This document shows, in pieces, positions 18,601 to 25,569 of a DNA stretch of 64,000 bases. Below the pieces are notes generated by a model. The model was not told the origin of the DNA. It did not search any database and saw only the letters and a list, made by a program, of their open reading frames with translations. The position numbers were made by a program, and so were the translations under genes. This DNA comes from Lachnospiraceae bacterium (GTDB lineage: Bacteria > Bacillota > Clostridia > Lachnospirales > Lachnospiraceae). The stretch covers positions 27,104 to 91,103 of the forward strand of contig JAILHF010000041.1 of assembly GCA_024696005.1 (NCBI GenBank), given 5' to 3'. How positions within the stretch are numbered: position 1 is the first letter of the stretch; each line of letters opens with the position of its first letter.

Positions 18601-19170
18601 ATCCGCGAGGCTTATGTCCCCGCTTTTGCGGGAGCGGAAGAAACGAGCAGCGGGACCGGAAGGGGAAGCGCTTACCACCGTCTGATGGAGCTGCTCCCTC
18701 TGGAACAATGCCCCGCGGAAGGGCGGGAAGAGTGGCTGGCGGCCTGCCTGGAGAAGGAGAAGGCAGCCGGACGCATCACGCGGGAATATGCCGGCCTGAT
18801 CCGCCTTCCGGCTTTTGTGCGTTTTCTGGAGCATGAGCAGAGCAGCAGGATGATGGCTGCCGCATCGGCCGGAAAGCTTTACCGGGAGCAGCCCTTCTTC
18901 ATGGGTGTGCCGGCAAAGCGCCTGAACGAACAGTTCCCGGAGGAGGAACTCATCCTGATCCAGGGTGTGATCGACGCCTACTGGGAGGAGGATGACGGAC
19001 TGGTGCTCCTGGATTACAAGACCGACCGTGTGGCAAGCCCGGAGGAGCTCATCGGACGATACAGCCTGCAGCTGGAACTTTACGCGCAGGCGCTTGAACA
19101 GATCCGCGGCATCGGGGTGAAGGAGCGGCTGATCTATTCGTTCGCGCTCGATCGCTTTATCGAATTGTGA
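15598..19170 (+). CDS. addA: ATP-dependent helicase/nuclease subunit A
   Basis: A 1190-residue UvrD/SF1-type helicase with a C-terminal RecB-like nuclease. Motifs in order: Walker A SAAAGSGKTAVL (about residue 23), Walker B VDEYQDSN (about 397), the SF1 motif LYVALTRAKEKL (about 860) and nuclease LLDYKTDRV (about 1138). Together with AddB it unwinds and degrades broken ends, with Chi recognition residing in AddB. ATG 15598 is chosen because the sequence before it belongs to addB; GGGAGGAG lies 13 bases upstream. A palindromic element follows the stop. Confidence 0.94.
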   Translation: MAEIKYSPEQLSVIESRDEDLLVSAAAGSGKTAVLTARILSLLADEKDPTDIDRCLIVTFTKAAAAEMRERIGRAIADYSAAHPEDKRMERQAALLHNAQITTIDSFCLFVVRNNFAEIGLDPGFRILDEGEKKLILADCLDEILEEKYREGSEDFLHFVESYSADGSEKTIVDMVLSFFRYACSNPDPEGWIRKAAAEAALEDPADLEQTEWYRYAKKKADALLTEIERLTNEARKLCNEPGGPSGYVNTVNDLLSVVRQLSEKQGYTDRHHITTATIIAGLGRGKNTEDPALREEAKAKIDAARELYKKEILKLYASGEEDLRNEARLLGKNVPALCDLTLALSERFAAEKRERGVLDFTDMEHFALKILLREENGKSVPTAAAEEYRAHFDRIFVDEYQDSNLVQECIVNSIARENNCFCVGDVKQSIYRFRLARPEIFLEKYENYSDAGPKRRIDLNRNYRSRREVLDFVNLVFGHIMKKEVAELDYDEKARLNYGADYPDAKGEEYRAEIDVLLTDVPPDEDGEAEEVPLLEEKRKLSAIEMECRMVAKRILELRREGFQVYDRDEKKLRPLCYRDIVVLTRSTKAYERAMRESFAEYDIPFYCNGRGGYFGALEVRVFLAALKVLDNPVQDMPLHSVLVHFLELFTEDELARLRARVKSGSLYEALVAEKEGEHAERIASFFSWLKKNRERAVWLKVRELMECLMRESGFLDRMSAMPGGEQRRANLKLLLERASSYEQSSYRGLFHFLRYLSQLKVQEIDSGEAGILDEAADVVRLMTIHASKGLEFPLVFCVGLHRKINHDNATAGLLLDPRFGIAQHVIDPKSRVRYDGFKYGILSDKIRADEQAEEMRVLYVALTRAKEKLILTDVQKERGEESGPGELDLHELGQAPNLMKMIRMALNASGVTESYCRYYAAESDAQQAFHEGKRAFGDKSRLLAGELPIDAELMQRIRAFSEHRYAHPELKGLFAKTSVSELKHAAYEDEEARPVFETDIREAYVPAFAGAEETSSGTGRGSAYHRLMELLPLEQCPAEGREEWLAACLEKEKAAGRITREYAGLIRLPAFVRFLEHEQSSRMMAAASAGKLYREQPFFMGVPAKRLNEQFPEEELILIQGVIDAYWEEDDGLVLLDYKTDRVASPEELIGRYSLQLELYAQALEQIRGIGVKERLIYSFALDRFIEL

Positions 19171-19196
19171 AACAAATGAGTTACCATTCACAGCCG

Positions 19197-19223
19197 AACT
19201 GCGCACCTGCTGCGCAGTTACGG
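19197..19223 (+). repeat. Long stem-loop downstream of addA
   Basis: AACTGCGCA (19197-19205) pairs with TGCGCAGTT (19211-19219) around CCTGC. The stem extends with CCG and CGG across one bulged base. No T-run follows, so it is either a non-canonical terminator or an interspersed palindrome. Confidence 0.5.
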
Positions 19224-19271
19224 CCCAAAATGTAGAGGTTAAAACATTTCTTTACGTATTCGTGACAAACA

Positions 19272-19301
19272 TTGGATTTTTTTTGCAATATCTGTTAGAA
19301 T
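19272..19301 (+). promoter_or_regulatory. Candidate promoter for the HD-GYP gene
   Basis: TTGGAT (19272-19277), 18-base spacer, TAGAAT (19296-19301) in a locally AT-rich stretch. It would give a leader of about 135 bases that carries the palindromes described next. Confidence 0.45.
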
Positions 19302-19323
19302 ATGTCTTTAAGGATTAGTTTAT

Positions 19324-19440
19324 CCCCGAGCAAAGCTCGGGGGCTGAGAAGGAAGATTTGCCTGACGGCAAATCTTTGAAGCGCCTCAAAGCCGGCGCGG
19401 GCTCCCCCGAGCTCTGCTCGGGGGTTGAGAAGGAAGCAGA
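19324..19440 (+). repeat. Cluster of palindromes with a duplicated tail in the HD-GYP leader
   Basis: Three hairpins: CCCCGAGC/GCTCGGGG (19324-19342), AAGATTTGCC/GGCAAATCTT (19353-19376) and CCCCCGAGC/GCTCGGGGG (19404-19424). A weaker GCGCC/GGCGC pair lies at 19381-19398. The first and third share nearly the same stem, and each is followed by TGAGAAGGAAG, so the unit is a direct repeat containing inverted repeats. The second copy's AAGGAAG lies close to the ATG at 19444 and may be its ribosome binding site. Confidence 0.7.
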
Positions 19441-19443
19441 GGA

Positions 19444-20967
19444 ATGACGGAAGCGGAGAAGGGCTTGCTGGAGATTGGCTACAGCATGGCCACCGAAACG
19501 AATTTCTATACCCTTTTTGATACCATTCTGGATGCGTGCATTCGTTATACCAATGCGGATGGCGGCACGCTCTACATGGTGGATTATGAGGACGAGGACG
19601 ACGAAGACGCGGCCGAAGAGACCAGCGTTCGTCTCGTTCACCTTCTCGACCGTAACCGGACGCTGGATGCCCAGGGAGAGCACATCACGGCTTCTCAGGC
19701 AGACATGGCTTCGATCATCACTCAGAAGACCAGGGATCTTTCGGATTCCAACCTCTTCAGCTATACCTACCGGAACTGCAAGATGCTCAACATCGCCGAC
19801 ATCTACGAAGTAAAGGGCTTCGATGTCAGGGAGATCCGGGAGTTCGATGCAAGGCATTCCTACAGGACCAAGTCCATACTCATGGCGCCGATCAACGTGA
19901 AGAACCAGAAGATCCTCGGCGTGATGATGCTTTATAACAGTATGAACGAAGCCGGTGAGGTGGGCCCGTTCAGCCGCGACTGCGAGCGCGTGGTCGCATC
20001 CCTGAGCGCGCAGATGGCGAATACCCTGACCAGCATCATGCTTCTGGAAGATACGGAAGCCCAGCTGGGCTCCTTCGTGAACAGCCTGGTCACGGCTATC
20101 GATAATAAGACACCCTACAACGCGAACCATACACGAAATGTCAAGAGATACTGCATGAAGGTGGTGGATCTGATCAACGCGAAGCATACCCGCGGTGATA
20201 TCCAGGATATCTTCATCGGTCAGAACGATCGCGACCAGCTGTCCATGGCAGCCCTGCTGCACGACATCGGTAAGCTGATCACGCCGCGTGAAGTGCTGAA
20301 CAAGGCGACGCGCCTCGGCACGGCTTATGAAGGGCTGCGGGCCCGCCTCGAAAAGATCCAGCTGCTCAAGAAGATCGACATGCTGGAGAAGCGGCTCGAT
20401 CCGGCAGACTGGAGCTCGGAAAACTTAAAGATCGAAAATTTCTTAAACAGCCTGGACGACATGAACTGCTGCGATTTCCTCACGGATGAGGTGATCGCGA
20501 GAGTGGACGAGATCGGGGCCCTGGTCTATAAAACGCCGGACGGTCACGAGATCCCTTATCTCACAAAAGAGGAAAAGGATTTCCTGCATATCCGGAAGGG
20601 AACGCTTACGGATGAGGAAAGGGAACTGGTCCACGAGCATGTGGTCTACACGGACCTGATCCTCAGGGACATCAAGTTTACGGACAAGTATAACAAGGTC
20701 AGGCGCATCGCGGCCTGCCATCACGAATATCTGGACGGCAGCGGCTATCCGAACGGCATCAAGGGAGATGAACTGGATATCCTGACGCGCATCCTTACGG
20801 CCTGCGATATCTTCGACTCCCTCACGGCGGACGACCGGCCGTACAAGAAGCCCCACGACGGTCCCAGCGCCGTCAACATCCTGAAAAAGATGGCGAAGGA
20901 CGGACAGCTGGATGAGAGGATCGTGGGTTATATCGAGGAATGTCTGGTAAAAGAAACTCCGGAATAA
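19444..20967 (+). CDS. GAF-HD-GYP protein, probable cyclic-di-GMP phosphodiesterase
   Basis: A 507-residue soluble protein. A GAF-like sensor (about 10-205) precedes an HD-GYP domain. The metal site HD is in ALLHDIGK (H273, D274), and the HHE/GYP element reads HHEYLDGSGYPNG (426-438). HD-GYP enzymes hydrolyse c-di-GMP to pGpG/GMP. An insertion of roughly 95 residues sits between the HDIGK block and the following LTDEERELVHEH helix, where most family members have a short link. The window also has a GGDEF cyclase and a PilZ receptor. No DNA-binding or receiver domain is present. Confidence 0.85.
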   Translation: MTEAEKGLLEIGYSMATETNFYTLFDTILDACIRYTNADGGTLYMVDYEDEDDEDAAEETSVRLVHLLDRNRTLDAQGEHITASQADMASIITQKTRDLSDSNLFSYTYRNCKMLNIADIYEVKGFDVREIREFDARHSYRTKSILMAPINVKNQKILGVMMLYNSMNEAGEVGPFSRDCERVVASLSAQMANTLTSIMLLEDTEAQLGSFVNSLVTAIDNKTPYNANHTRNVKRYCMKVVDLINAKHTRGDIQDIFIGQNDRDQLSMAALLHDIGKLITPREVLNKATRLGTAYEGLRARLEKIQLLKKIDMLEKRLDPADWSSENLKIENFLNSLDDMNCCDFLTDEVIARVDEIGALVYKTPDGHEIPYLTKEEKDFLHIRKGTLTDEERELVHEHVVYTDLILRDIKFTDKYNKVRRIAACHHEYLDGSGYPNGIKGDELDILTRILTACDIFDSLTADDRPYKKPHDGPSAVNILKKMAKDGQLDERIVGYIEECLVKETPE

Positions 20968-20993
20968 AAAAAGAGTCTTGCGACTCTTTTTTT
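20966..20993. terminator. Bidirectional terminator between HD-GYP gene and thiT
   Basis: AAAAAAAGAGTC (20966-20977) pairs with GACTCTTTTTTT (20982-20993) around TTGC. The A-run and T-run serve the convergent genes on both strands. Confidence 0.88.
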
Positions 20994-21006
20994 ATTTTGC
21001 GTTCTG

Positions 21007-21579
21007 TCATACGGGCTGTTCGTTGCCGGACATCTGTTTGACTTTTTTCAGGGCTTTGGCCACAGGCGGGATCAGGATCAGTACGATGCTCATGACGGCC
21101 TCGGGAATGATGTAGCTCATGTTGTACACGATCCCGGCCCAGATGGCGGCGGCATCCGCAGCGGACTCACCGACAAATTCCGTGTAGAAGATCACACCCG
21201 AAACACAGTGGAAGAAGAGCCGCCCCAGCACGCCGACGATGTAACCGATCAGCAGGCCGTTCTTGTTCTTGTGAAAGAAACCGGCCAGTCCCAGAGCACC
21301 GAAAGCCAGCGGATAGTCCAGGAGCACCTGCAGGGGATGTACCACATAGGGCTCCGTGACGAACTGCAGGATACCGTATGCCAATGCAGCGACCAGTCCG
21401 GTGACCGGTCCGTAAAAATACCCGGGCAATACGATGATCAGCATGGAGAAGAGTGTGATGCTTCCGCCGTTGACCCAGAAAGGACCTTTGATCTTCAGAT
21501 AGGTCGCGATCACGGTAGCGAGTGCGATGGCGATGGCGGAAAACGCCAACTGTTTTGCGGTGAACTTTGTTTTTTCCAT
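21007..21579 (-). CDS. thiT: Thiamine ECF transporter substrate-binding S component
   Basis: A 190-residue membrane protein with about six hydrophobic helices, typical of ECF S components, which capture a vitamin and dock on a shared EcfAA'T module. The upstream TPP riboswitch identifies the ligand as thiamine. Segments such as WVNGGSITLFSM and a basic C-terminus (ALKKVKQM) fit ThiT. ATG 21579 is preceded by AGGAGG at eight bases; a longer start would run into the leader. No EcfA or EcfT genes are in the window. Confidence 0.87.
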   Translation of the reverse strand: MEKTKFTAKQLAFSAIAIALATVIATYLKIKGPFWVNGGSITLFSMLIIVLPGYFYGPVTGLVAALAYGILQFVTEPYVVHPLQVLLDYPLAFGALGLAGFFHKNKNGLLIGYIVGVLGRLFFHCVSGVIFYTEFVGESAADAAAIWAGIVYNMSYIIPEAVMSIVLILIPPVAKALKKVKQMSGNEQPV

Positions 21580-21618
21580 AAAAAAAACCTCCTTTTGACA
21601 TAGAGGTAGCACGAAAAG

Positions 21619-21689
21619 CTGCCTCCCTACGCCGGTATTATCCGGATCAGGTGATAAGGGTTCTTCTCAGCGTAACGCGCCCCCGGCAA
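21619..21689 (-). promoter_or_regulatory. TPP (THI element) riboswitch
   Basis: Read on the minus strand, the conserved blocks occur in order: CGCTGAGA, ACCCTT, CCTGATCCGGATAATACC and GCGTAGGGA. Closing helix P1 can form from TTGCC (21689-21685) and GGCAG (21623-21619). It lies between a consensus promoter and the thiT ribosome binding site, so it should repress thiT when thiamine pyrophosphate is abundant. Nearby sequence suggests control of translation; see findings. Confidence 0.93.
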
Positions 21690-21704
21690 AAATATACGCT
21701 TGCT

Positions 21705-21733
21705 ATTGTATGCATTTCGTGGGAAAATGTCAA
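21705..21733 (-). promoter_or_regulatory. Promoter for the TPP riboswitch/thiT transcript
   Basis: On the minus strand TTGACA (21733-21728), 17-base spacer, TACAAT (21710-21705). Transcription would begin about ten bases before the aptamer. The -35 box overlaps the first codons of the divergent gene. Confidence 0.82.
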
Positions 21734-23208
21734 GCATGTATAAGTATGTTTTATTTGATCTGGACGGAACCCTGACGGACCCGAAGCTCGGGATCTGCAG
21801 ATCCGTGCAGCACGCATTGGAAAAATCCGGGCTGGAAGTGCCCGGCATTGACGAGCTGACTCCTTTTATCGGACCGCCTCTGAAGGACAGCTTCCGGCAG
21901 TTCTGCGGCATGAATGACGAAGAGGCCGAGCAGGCGGTTTCCTATTACCGGGAACGCTTTTCGGAGATTGGCTGGAAGGAGAACGAGGTATACGAAGGCA
22001 TCCCGGAAATGCTGGAGGCAGCGCATGCGGCCGGCGTCCGTCTCGCCATCGCCTCCTCCAAACCCACGGTTTTTGTGGAACGCATCCTGAAGCACTTTAA
22101 GCTGAGACGCTATTTTGACGTGGTCGTGGGGAGCGAGCTGGACGGGACACGGAGCAAAAAGGAAGAAGTGGTGGCCGAGGCGCTTAAGCAGCTTTATACG
22201 CGTTTCGGGAAAAAGGAGGACGAGAGACGCTGCCGTGAAGCCACAGCCATGGTCGGGGACCGGCGCTTCGACATCGAAGGCGCCCGCAGTGAAGGCGTGG
22301 ATGCCATCGGCGTGAGCTACGGCTATCAGGAAGAGGGCGAGCTGGCTGCGGCCGGGGCGGATGCCATCGCAACGGATGTGGCAGAGCTTCGGGAGCTGCT
22401 TTTGGGCGGGGAGGATGCGGAGCTCAGGGAGCTGCGCAGGAAGCGGGAAGAGAAGGAGCGTAAACTGAAGGTCCTGCCGGTGCCGGACCGTTCCTTTTTC
22501 CGGGCTCTCTACATGATCATTCCCTTTGCCGTGTATTTCCTGCTTCACCAGGGCATCCTTTATCTGGAAGCGGGCCTTCTGGATCTGGGAAAACAGAAGG
22601 CGCCGGAGTGGATGTCGGCGCATTCCGCGGGGCTGAGCCTTCTGGCCGGAGCCCTGGCGCGCGGCGTGACGATCATTCTCCTATATCTGATCTACCGGCG
22701 GCGGGAGGCGCTGCATGTTCTTCCGCTCTGGCGGAAAAAAGAGGTTCCCCGGAAGCTGGCGCTGATCATCGTGGCGGGAATATCGCTTTCCGCCATCCTG
22801 AACGTGGTGCTGACGGGACTGGCCGAGAGGATCGTCCCCATGATCTACGGGGATGAGGCGGCGAAGAAGATCCTGGAGCGCGCGGCCTATGACAAGTCCG
22901 TTCCCCTGCTGGCCGGGATCCTGCTCTACGTCATCCTGGCACCGCTTCTGGAGGAACTGGTCTTCCGCGGTCTGCTTCTTGCGCGCATGCGGCGCGTTTT
23001 TTCCGCGAAGCTCTGCATCGTGCTGACTGCGCTCTTTTTCGGCTTTTATCACGGCAATATCCTGCAGGGCGTCTATGCCTTTTTGATGGGACTGTTTCTG
23101 GGGCATCTGGCGGTAAAGGAAGACGGGCTGCTTGCGCCGCTTTTGTTTCACATGACGGCCAACGCTTTTATCTTCCTTGCTTCGTATTTTCTGCCGGAAC
23201 TTGCCTAA
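21727..23208 (+). CDS. HAD-family phosphatase fused to a CPBP intramembrane metalloprotease-like domain
   Basis: A 493-residue two-part protein. The first ~235 residues are a Gph/PpaX-like HAD hydrolase: motif I FDLDGTLTD, motif II SSKPT, motif IV MVGDRRFDIEGA. A charged helical linker (residues ~232-255) leads to about six membrane helices holding the CPBP motifs: EELVFRG (about 409), FFGFYHGN and HMTAN. CPBP proteins include CAAX-type proteases and bacteriocin-immunity proteins. The frame is continuous with no sign of a sequencing join. ATG 21727 or 21736 could be the start, and neither has a strong ribosome binding site. Substrates are unknown. Confidence 0.8.
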   Translation: MSSMYKYVLFDLDGTLTDPKLGICRSVQHALEKSGLEVPGIDELTPFIGPPLKDSFRQFCGMNDEEAEQAVSYYRERFSEIGWKENEVYEGIPEMLEAAHAAGVRLAIASSKPTVFVERILKHFKLRRYFDVVVGSELDGTRSKKEEVVAEALKQLYTRFGKKEDERRCREATAMVGDRRFDIEGARSEGVDAIGVSYGYQEEGELAAAGADAIATDVAELRELLLGGEDAELRELRRKREEKERKLKVLPVPDRSFFRALYMIIPFAVYFLLHQGILYLEAGLLDLGKQKAPEWMSAHSAGLSLLAGALARGVTIILLYLIYRRREALHVLPLWRKKEVPRKLALIIVAGISLSAILNVVLTGLAERIVPMIYGDEAAKKILERAAYDKSVPLLAGILLYVILAPLLEELVFRGLLLARMRRVFSAKLCIVLTALFFGFYHGNILQGVYAFLMGLFLGHLAVKEDGLLAPLLFHMTANAFIFLASYFLPELA

Positions 23209-23229
23209 ATATTGACGAAATGGTAAAAT
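23201..23229 (+). promoter_or_regulatory. Promoter for hisC
   Basis: TTGCCT (23201-23206), 17-base spacer, TAAAAT (23224-23229) with TGG directly before. The -35 box overlaps the end of the HAD-CPBP gene. Confidence 0.65.
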
Positions 23230-23267
23230 ATCCGGGTGTTTTTTGTTGAGAGAACGGGAGGAGAAGA

Positions 23268-24323
23268 ATGAGCTGGGAAGAGAATGTGCGAAAGGTTGTT
23301 CCTTATGTACCGGGAGAGCAGCCGAAAAGCAGTGAAGTGATAAAGCTGAATACCAATGAGAACCCTTATCCGCCCTCACCGCTGGTGGCGAAGGCCTTGA
23401 AGGATTATGATGCGGGGCTTTTGCGGAAGTACCCCGACACGCAGGCGACGGAGCTGACGGATGAACTGGCGAAGACCTATGGTCTTGAGAAAGAGAACAT
23501 CTTCGTCGGCATCGGTTCCGATGACGTGCTGTCGCTGGCTTTCCTTACGTATTTTAATTCCGGAAAGCCCGTGATCTTCCCGGACATCACCTACAGCTTT
23601 TATGACGTGTGGGCGGAGCTGTACCGCATCCCTTATGAAACGAAGGAGCTCGATGCGGACTTTACCATACGGAAAGAGGATTACCTTTGCGAGAACGGCG
23701 GCGTGGTCATTGCCAATCCCAATGCGCCCACCGGTGTGGAGCTTCCGCTTGAAGTGATCGAAGAGATCGTGGCCTTCAACAAGGACAGAGTCGTGATCGT
23801 GGATGAGGCCTATGTGGACTTCGGCGCACGCAGTGCCGTTTCGCTGATCCCTGAGCATGATAACCTCCTGGTGGTCCAGACCTTCTCCAAATCAAGGGCC
23901 CTGGCCGGGATACGCATCGGCATGGCCTTCGGGCAGAAGAAGATCATCGATTTTCTGAAGGATGTAAAATTCTCCTTCAATTCCTATACGCTCAATCCGC
24001 TGACGATCGCCGTTGGCGCGGCGGCCCTGCGGGACGATGCCTATTTTAAGGAGATCACTGCCAAAACGGTAAAGACCCGGGAGCGCATGAAGAAGGAATT
24101 GAAAGAGCTCGGTTTCTCCTTTGCCGATTCCAAGACCAATTTCGTGTTTGCAAGGCACGAAAGCCATTCGGCAGAAGAGATTTACGCCTTCCTTCGGGAA
24201 AGGAACATCTTTGTCCGCCACTTCAAAAAGCCGGAGAGGATAAACGATCATCTCCGCATTTCCGTGGGGACGGAGGAGGAGACTGATAAACTGATCATTG
24301 CATTAAAGGAGCTGATCAAATGA
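23268..24323 (+). CDS. hisC: Histidinol-phosphate aminotransferase (class I/II PLP enzyme)
   Basis: A 351-residue fold-type I aminotransferase of the HisC branch, which converts imidazole-acetol phosphate to histidinol phosphate; relatives also act on aromatic amino acids. Seen: the start motif LNTNENPYPPSP, ANPNAPTG, VDEAYVDFG and the PLP-lysine block FSKSRALAGIRIG. GGGAGGAG precedes ATG 23268. The gene is isolated from other his genes, so a role in aromatic amino-acid synthesis cannot be excluded. The downstream gene overlaps by four bases. Confidence 0.85.
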   Translation: MSWEENVRKVVPYVPGEQPKSSEVIKLNTNENPYPPSPLVAKALKDYDAGLLRKYPDTQATELTDELAKTYGLEKENIFVGIGSDDVLSLAFLTYFNSGKPVIFPDITYSFYDVWAELYRIPYETKELDADFTIRKEDYLCENGGVVIANPNAPTGVELPLEVIEEIVAFNKDRVVIVDEAYVDFGARSAVSLIPEHDNLLVVQTFSKSRALAGIRIGMAFGQKKIIDFLKDVKFSFNSYTLNPLTIAVGAAALRDDAYFKEITAKTVKTRERMKKELKELGFSFADSKTNFVFARHESHSAEEIYAFLRERNIFVRHFKKPERINDHLRISVGTEEETDKLIIALKELIK

Positions 24324-24856
24324 GCGCATTGAAGGAATTTCTGCAGACGATCTGCACGGACAGCATTACACAGTATATCGCGTGTTTCATCATATCCATG
24401 ATTCCGCTGATCGAGCTGCGCGGCGCGATCCCCGTGGCTTACCTCTTCAAGGGGATGAACCCCGAGTTCAACCTGGTGGCCGGCTATTGCATCATAGCCC
24501 TGGGGAACATGCTCCCGGTCCCGGTCATCTTTTTCTTCGCACGCAAGGTTCTGGAATGGGGAAAGGATAAAAAGGTCATCGGAAAGTTCTTTACCTTCTG
24601 TCTCGAAAAGGGACACAAGGGAGGCGCGAAGCTGCAGGAAAAAGCGGGACGCGGCCTCTTTCCCGCGCTGGCGCTTTTTGTCGGGATCCCGGTGCCCGGT
24701 ACCGGTGCCTGGACGGGCACGCTGGCGGCAAGCCTTTTGGACATGAAGTTCAAGGAAAGCATTCTTGCGGCGATGTGCGGCGTGGTGCTGGCGGGAGTGA
24801 TCATAGGCCTGGCCTGCACCCTGGGTGCCGGAGCCCTGTTTGGGATCGCAGGCTGA
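24320..24856 (+). CDS. Small multidrug export-related membrane protein (COG2426-like)
   Basis: A 178-residue membrane protein with four or five hydrophobic segments. The conserved parts are IPLIELRGAIPVAYL near the N-terminus and GIPVPGTGAWTG in the middle, which characterise a family named from weak drug-export data. Actual substrate is not established. It overlaps hisC as ATGA and is followed by a strong terminator, so the two form an operon. Confidence 0.72.
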   Translation: MSALKEFLQTICTDSITQYIACFIISMIPLIELRGAIPVAYLFKGMNPEFNLVAGYCIIALGNMLPVPVIFFFARKVLEWGKDKKVIGKFFTFCLEKGHKGGAKLQEKAGRGLFPALALFVGIPVPGTGAWTGTLAASLLDMKFKESILAAMCGVVLAGVIIGLACTLGAGALFGIAG

Positions 24857-24878
24857 GATCCGGATTCAAATGAGAAAG

Positions 24879-24906
24879 AAAAAGTCCCGGAAACGGGACT
24901 TTTTTT
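24879..24906. terminator. Bidirectional terminator between convergent genes
   Basis: AAAAAGTCCCG pairs with CGGGACTTTTT around GAAA, flanked by an A-run on the left and seven Ts on the right. It serves the exporter gene and the convergent phosphoesterase. Confidence 0.88.
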
Positions 24907-24919
24907 GAAGGTCTTGCGT

Positions 24920-25567
24920 TTACTCCTCCGGGAGAACCACCGGCGTAAGCTTCGGGAACTGTTCTTCCCATTCGCTTTCATAATCAAAGAAATAGGACTG
25001 GTACGCATTGATGATCAGTGTGCTCCCGTAGGCCTTCAGCCTTTTGTATTCCCTCGAATACGTGGGATGGACATGGCCGTGCAGGAAATAGCGGGGATGG
25101 TAGCGGTCCATGAGCTCGCGGAAAGCGACAAAGCCCTGATGGGGGCGGTCGTCTCCGTCGCCGATGTGTCTTGCAGGCGCGTGTGCCATGAGGATGTCGA
25201 AGCCGCCGTGCTTGCGCAGCTTGCCGTGAAGCTTTCGCACGCGCCGGTCCATCTCGTGCTGCTCGAACTGCCATTCGCCGGGGCGGTAGCGCAGGCTGCC
25301 TCCCAGACCCAGGATCCGCACCCCTTCGTAAACGAGGATGTCATCCTCCAGAGGAAAGCAGCCGTCGGGCGGGATGCGGTTGTACTTTTCGTCATGGTTC
25401 CCGTGAATGTAATAGACGGGTGCATGGGTAAAGGTGGCCAGAAAAGAGAGGTAGCGGGGATCCAGATCTCCGCAGGAGAGGATGATGTCCACGCCCTCCA
25501 GCTTTTCCGGCTTGAAATAATCCCAGAGACTTTTTGATTCCGTGTCGGCGATCGTCAGTATCCGCAT
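24920..25567 (-). CDS. Calcineurin-like metallophosphoesterase
   Basis: A 215-residue soluble phosphoesterase. Metal-binding motifs appear in order: DTES near residue 8 (where DxH is usual), GDLD (about 35), GNHDE (about 58), MAHAP (about 129) and GHVHP (about 164). The replaced first His may alter metal binding. ATG 25567 is favoured because GAGG is seven bases upstream; a GTG at 25573 would overlap the preceding stop. The gene follows the ParB-like/BMP gene directly and is likely co-transcribed. Substrate unknown. Confidence 0.8.
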   Translation of the reverse strand: MRILTIADTESKSLWDYFKPEKLEGVDIILSCGDLDPRYLSFLATFTHAPVYYIHGNHDEKYNRIPPDGCFPLEDDILVYEGVRILGLGGSLRYRPGEWQFEQHEMDRRVRKLHGKLRKHGGFDILMAHAPARHIGDGDDRPHQGFVAFRELMDRYHPRYFLHGHVHPTYSREYKRLKAYGSTLIINAYQSYFFDYESEWEEQFPKLTPVVLPEE

Positions 25568-25569
25568 GG

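Noticed and set aside
19324..19440. Repeated palindromes considered as a CRISPR remnant
   Set aside because: Only two similar units, separated by a different hairpin, and no cas genes nearby.
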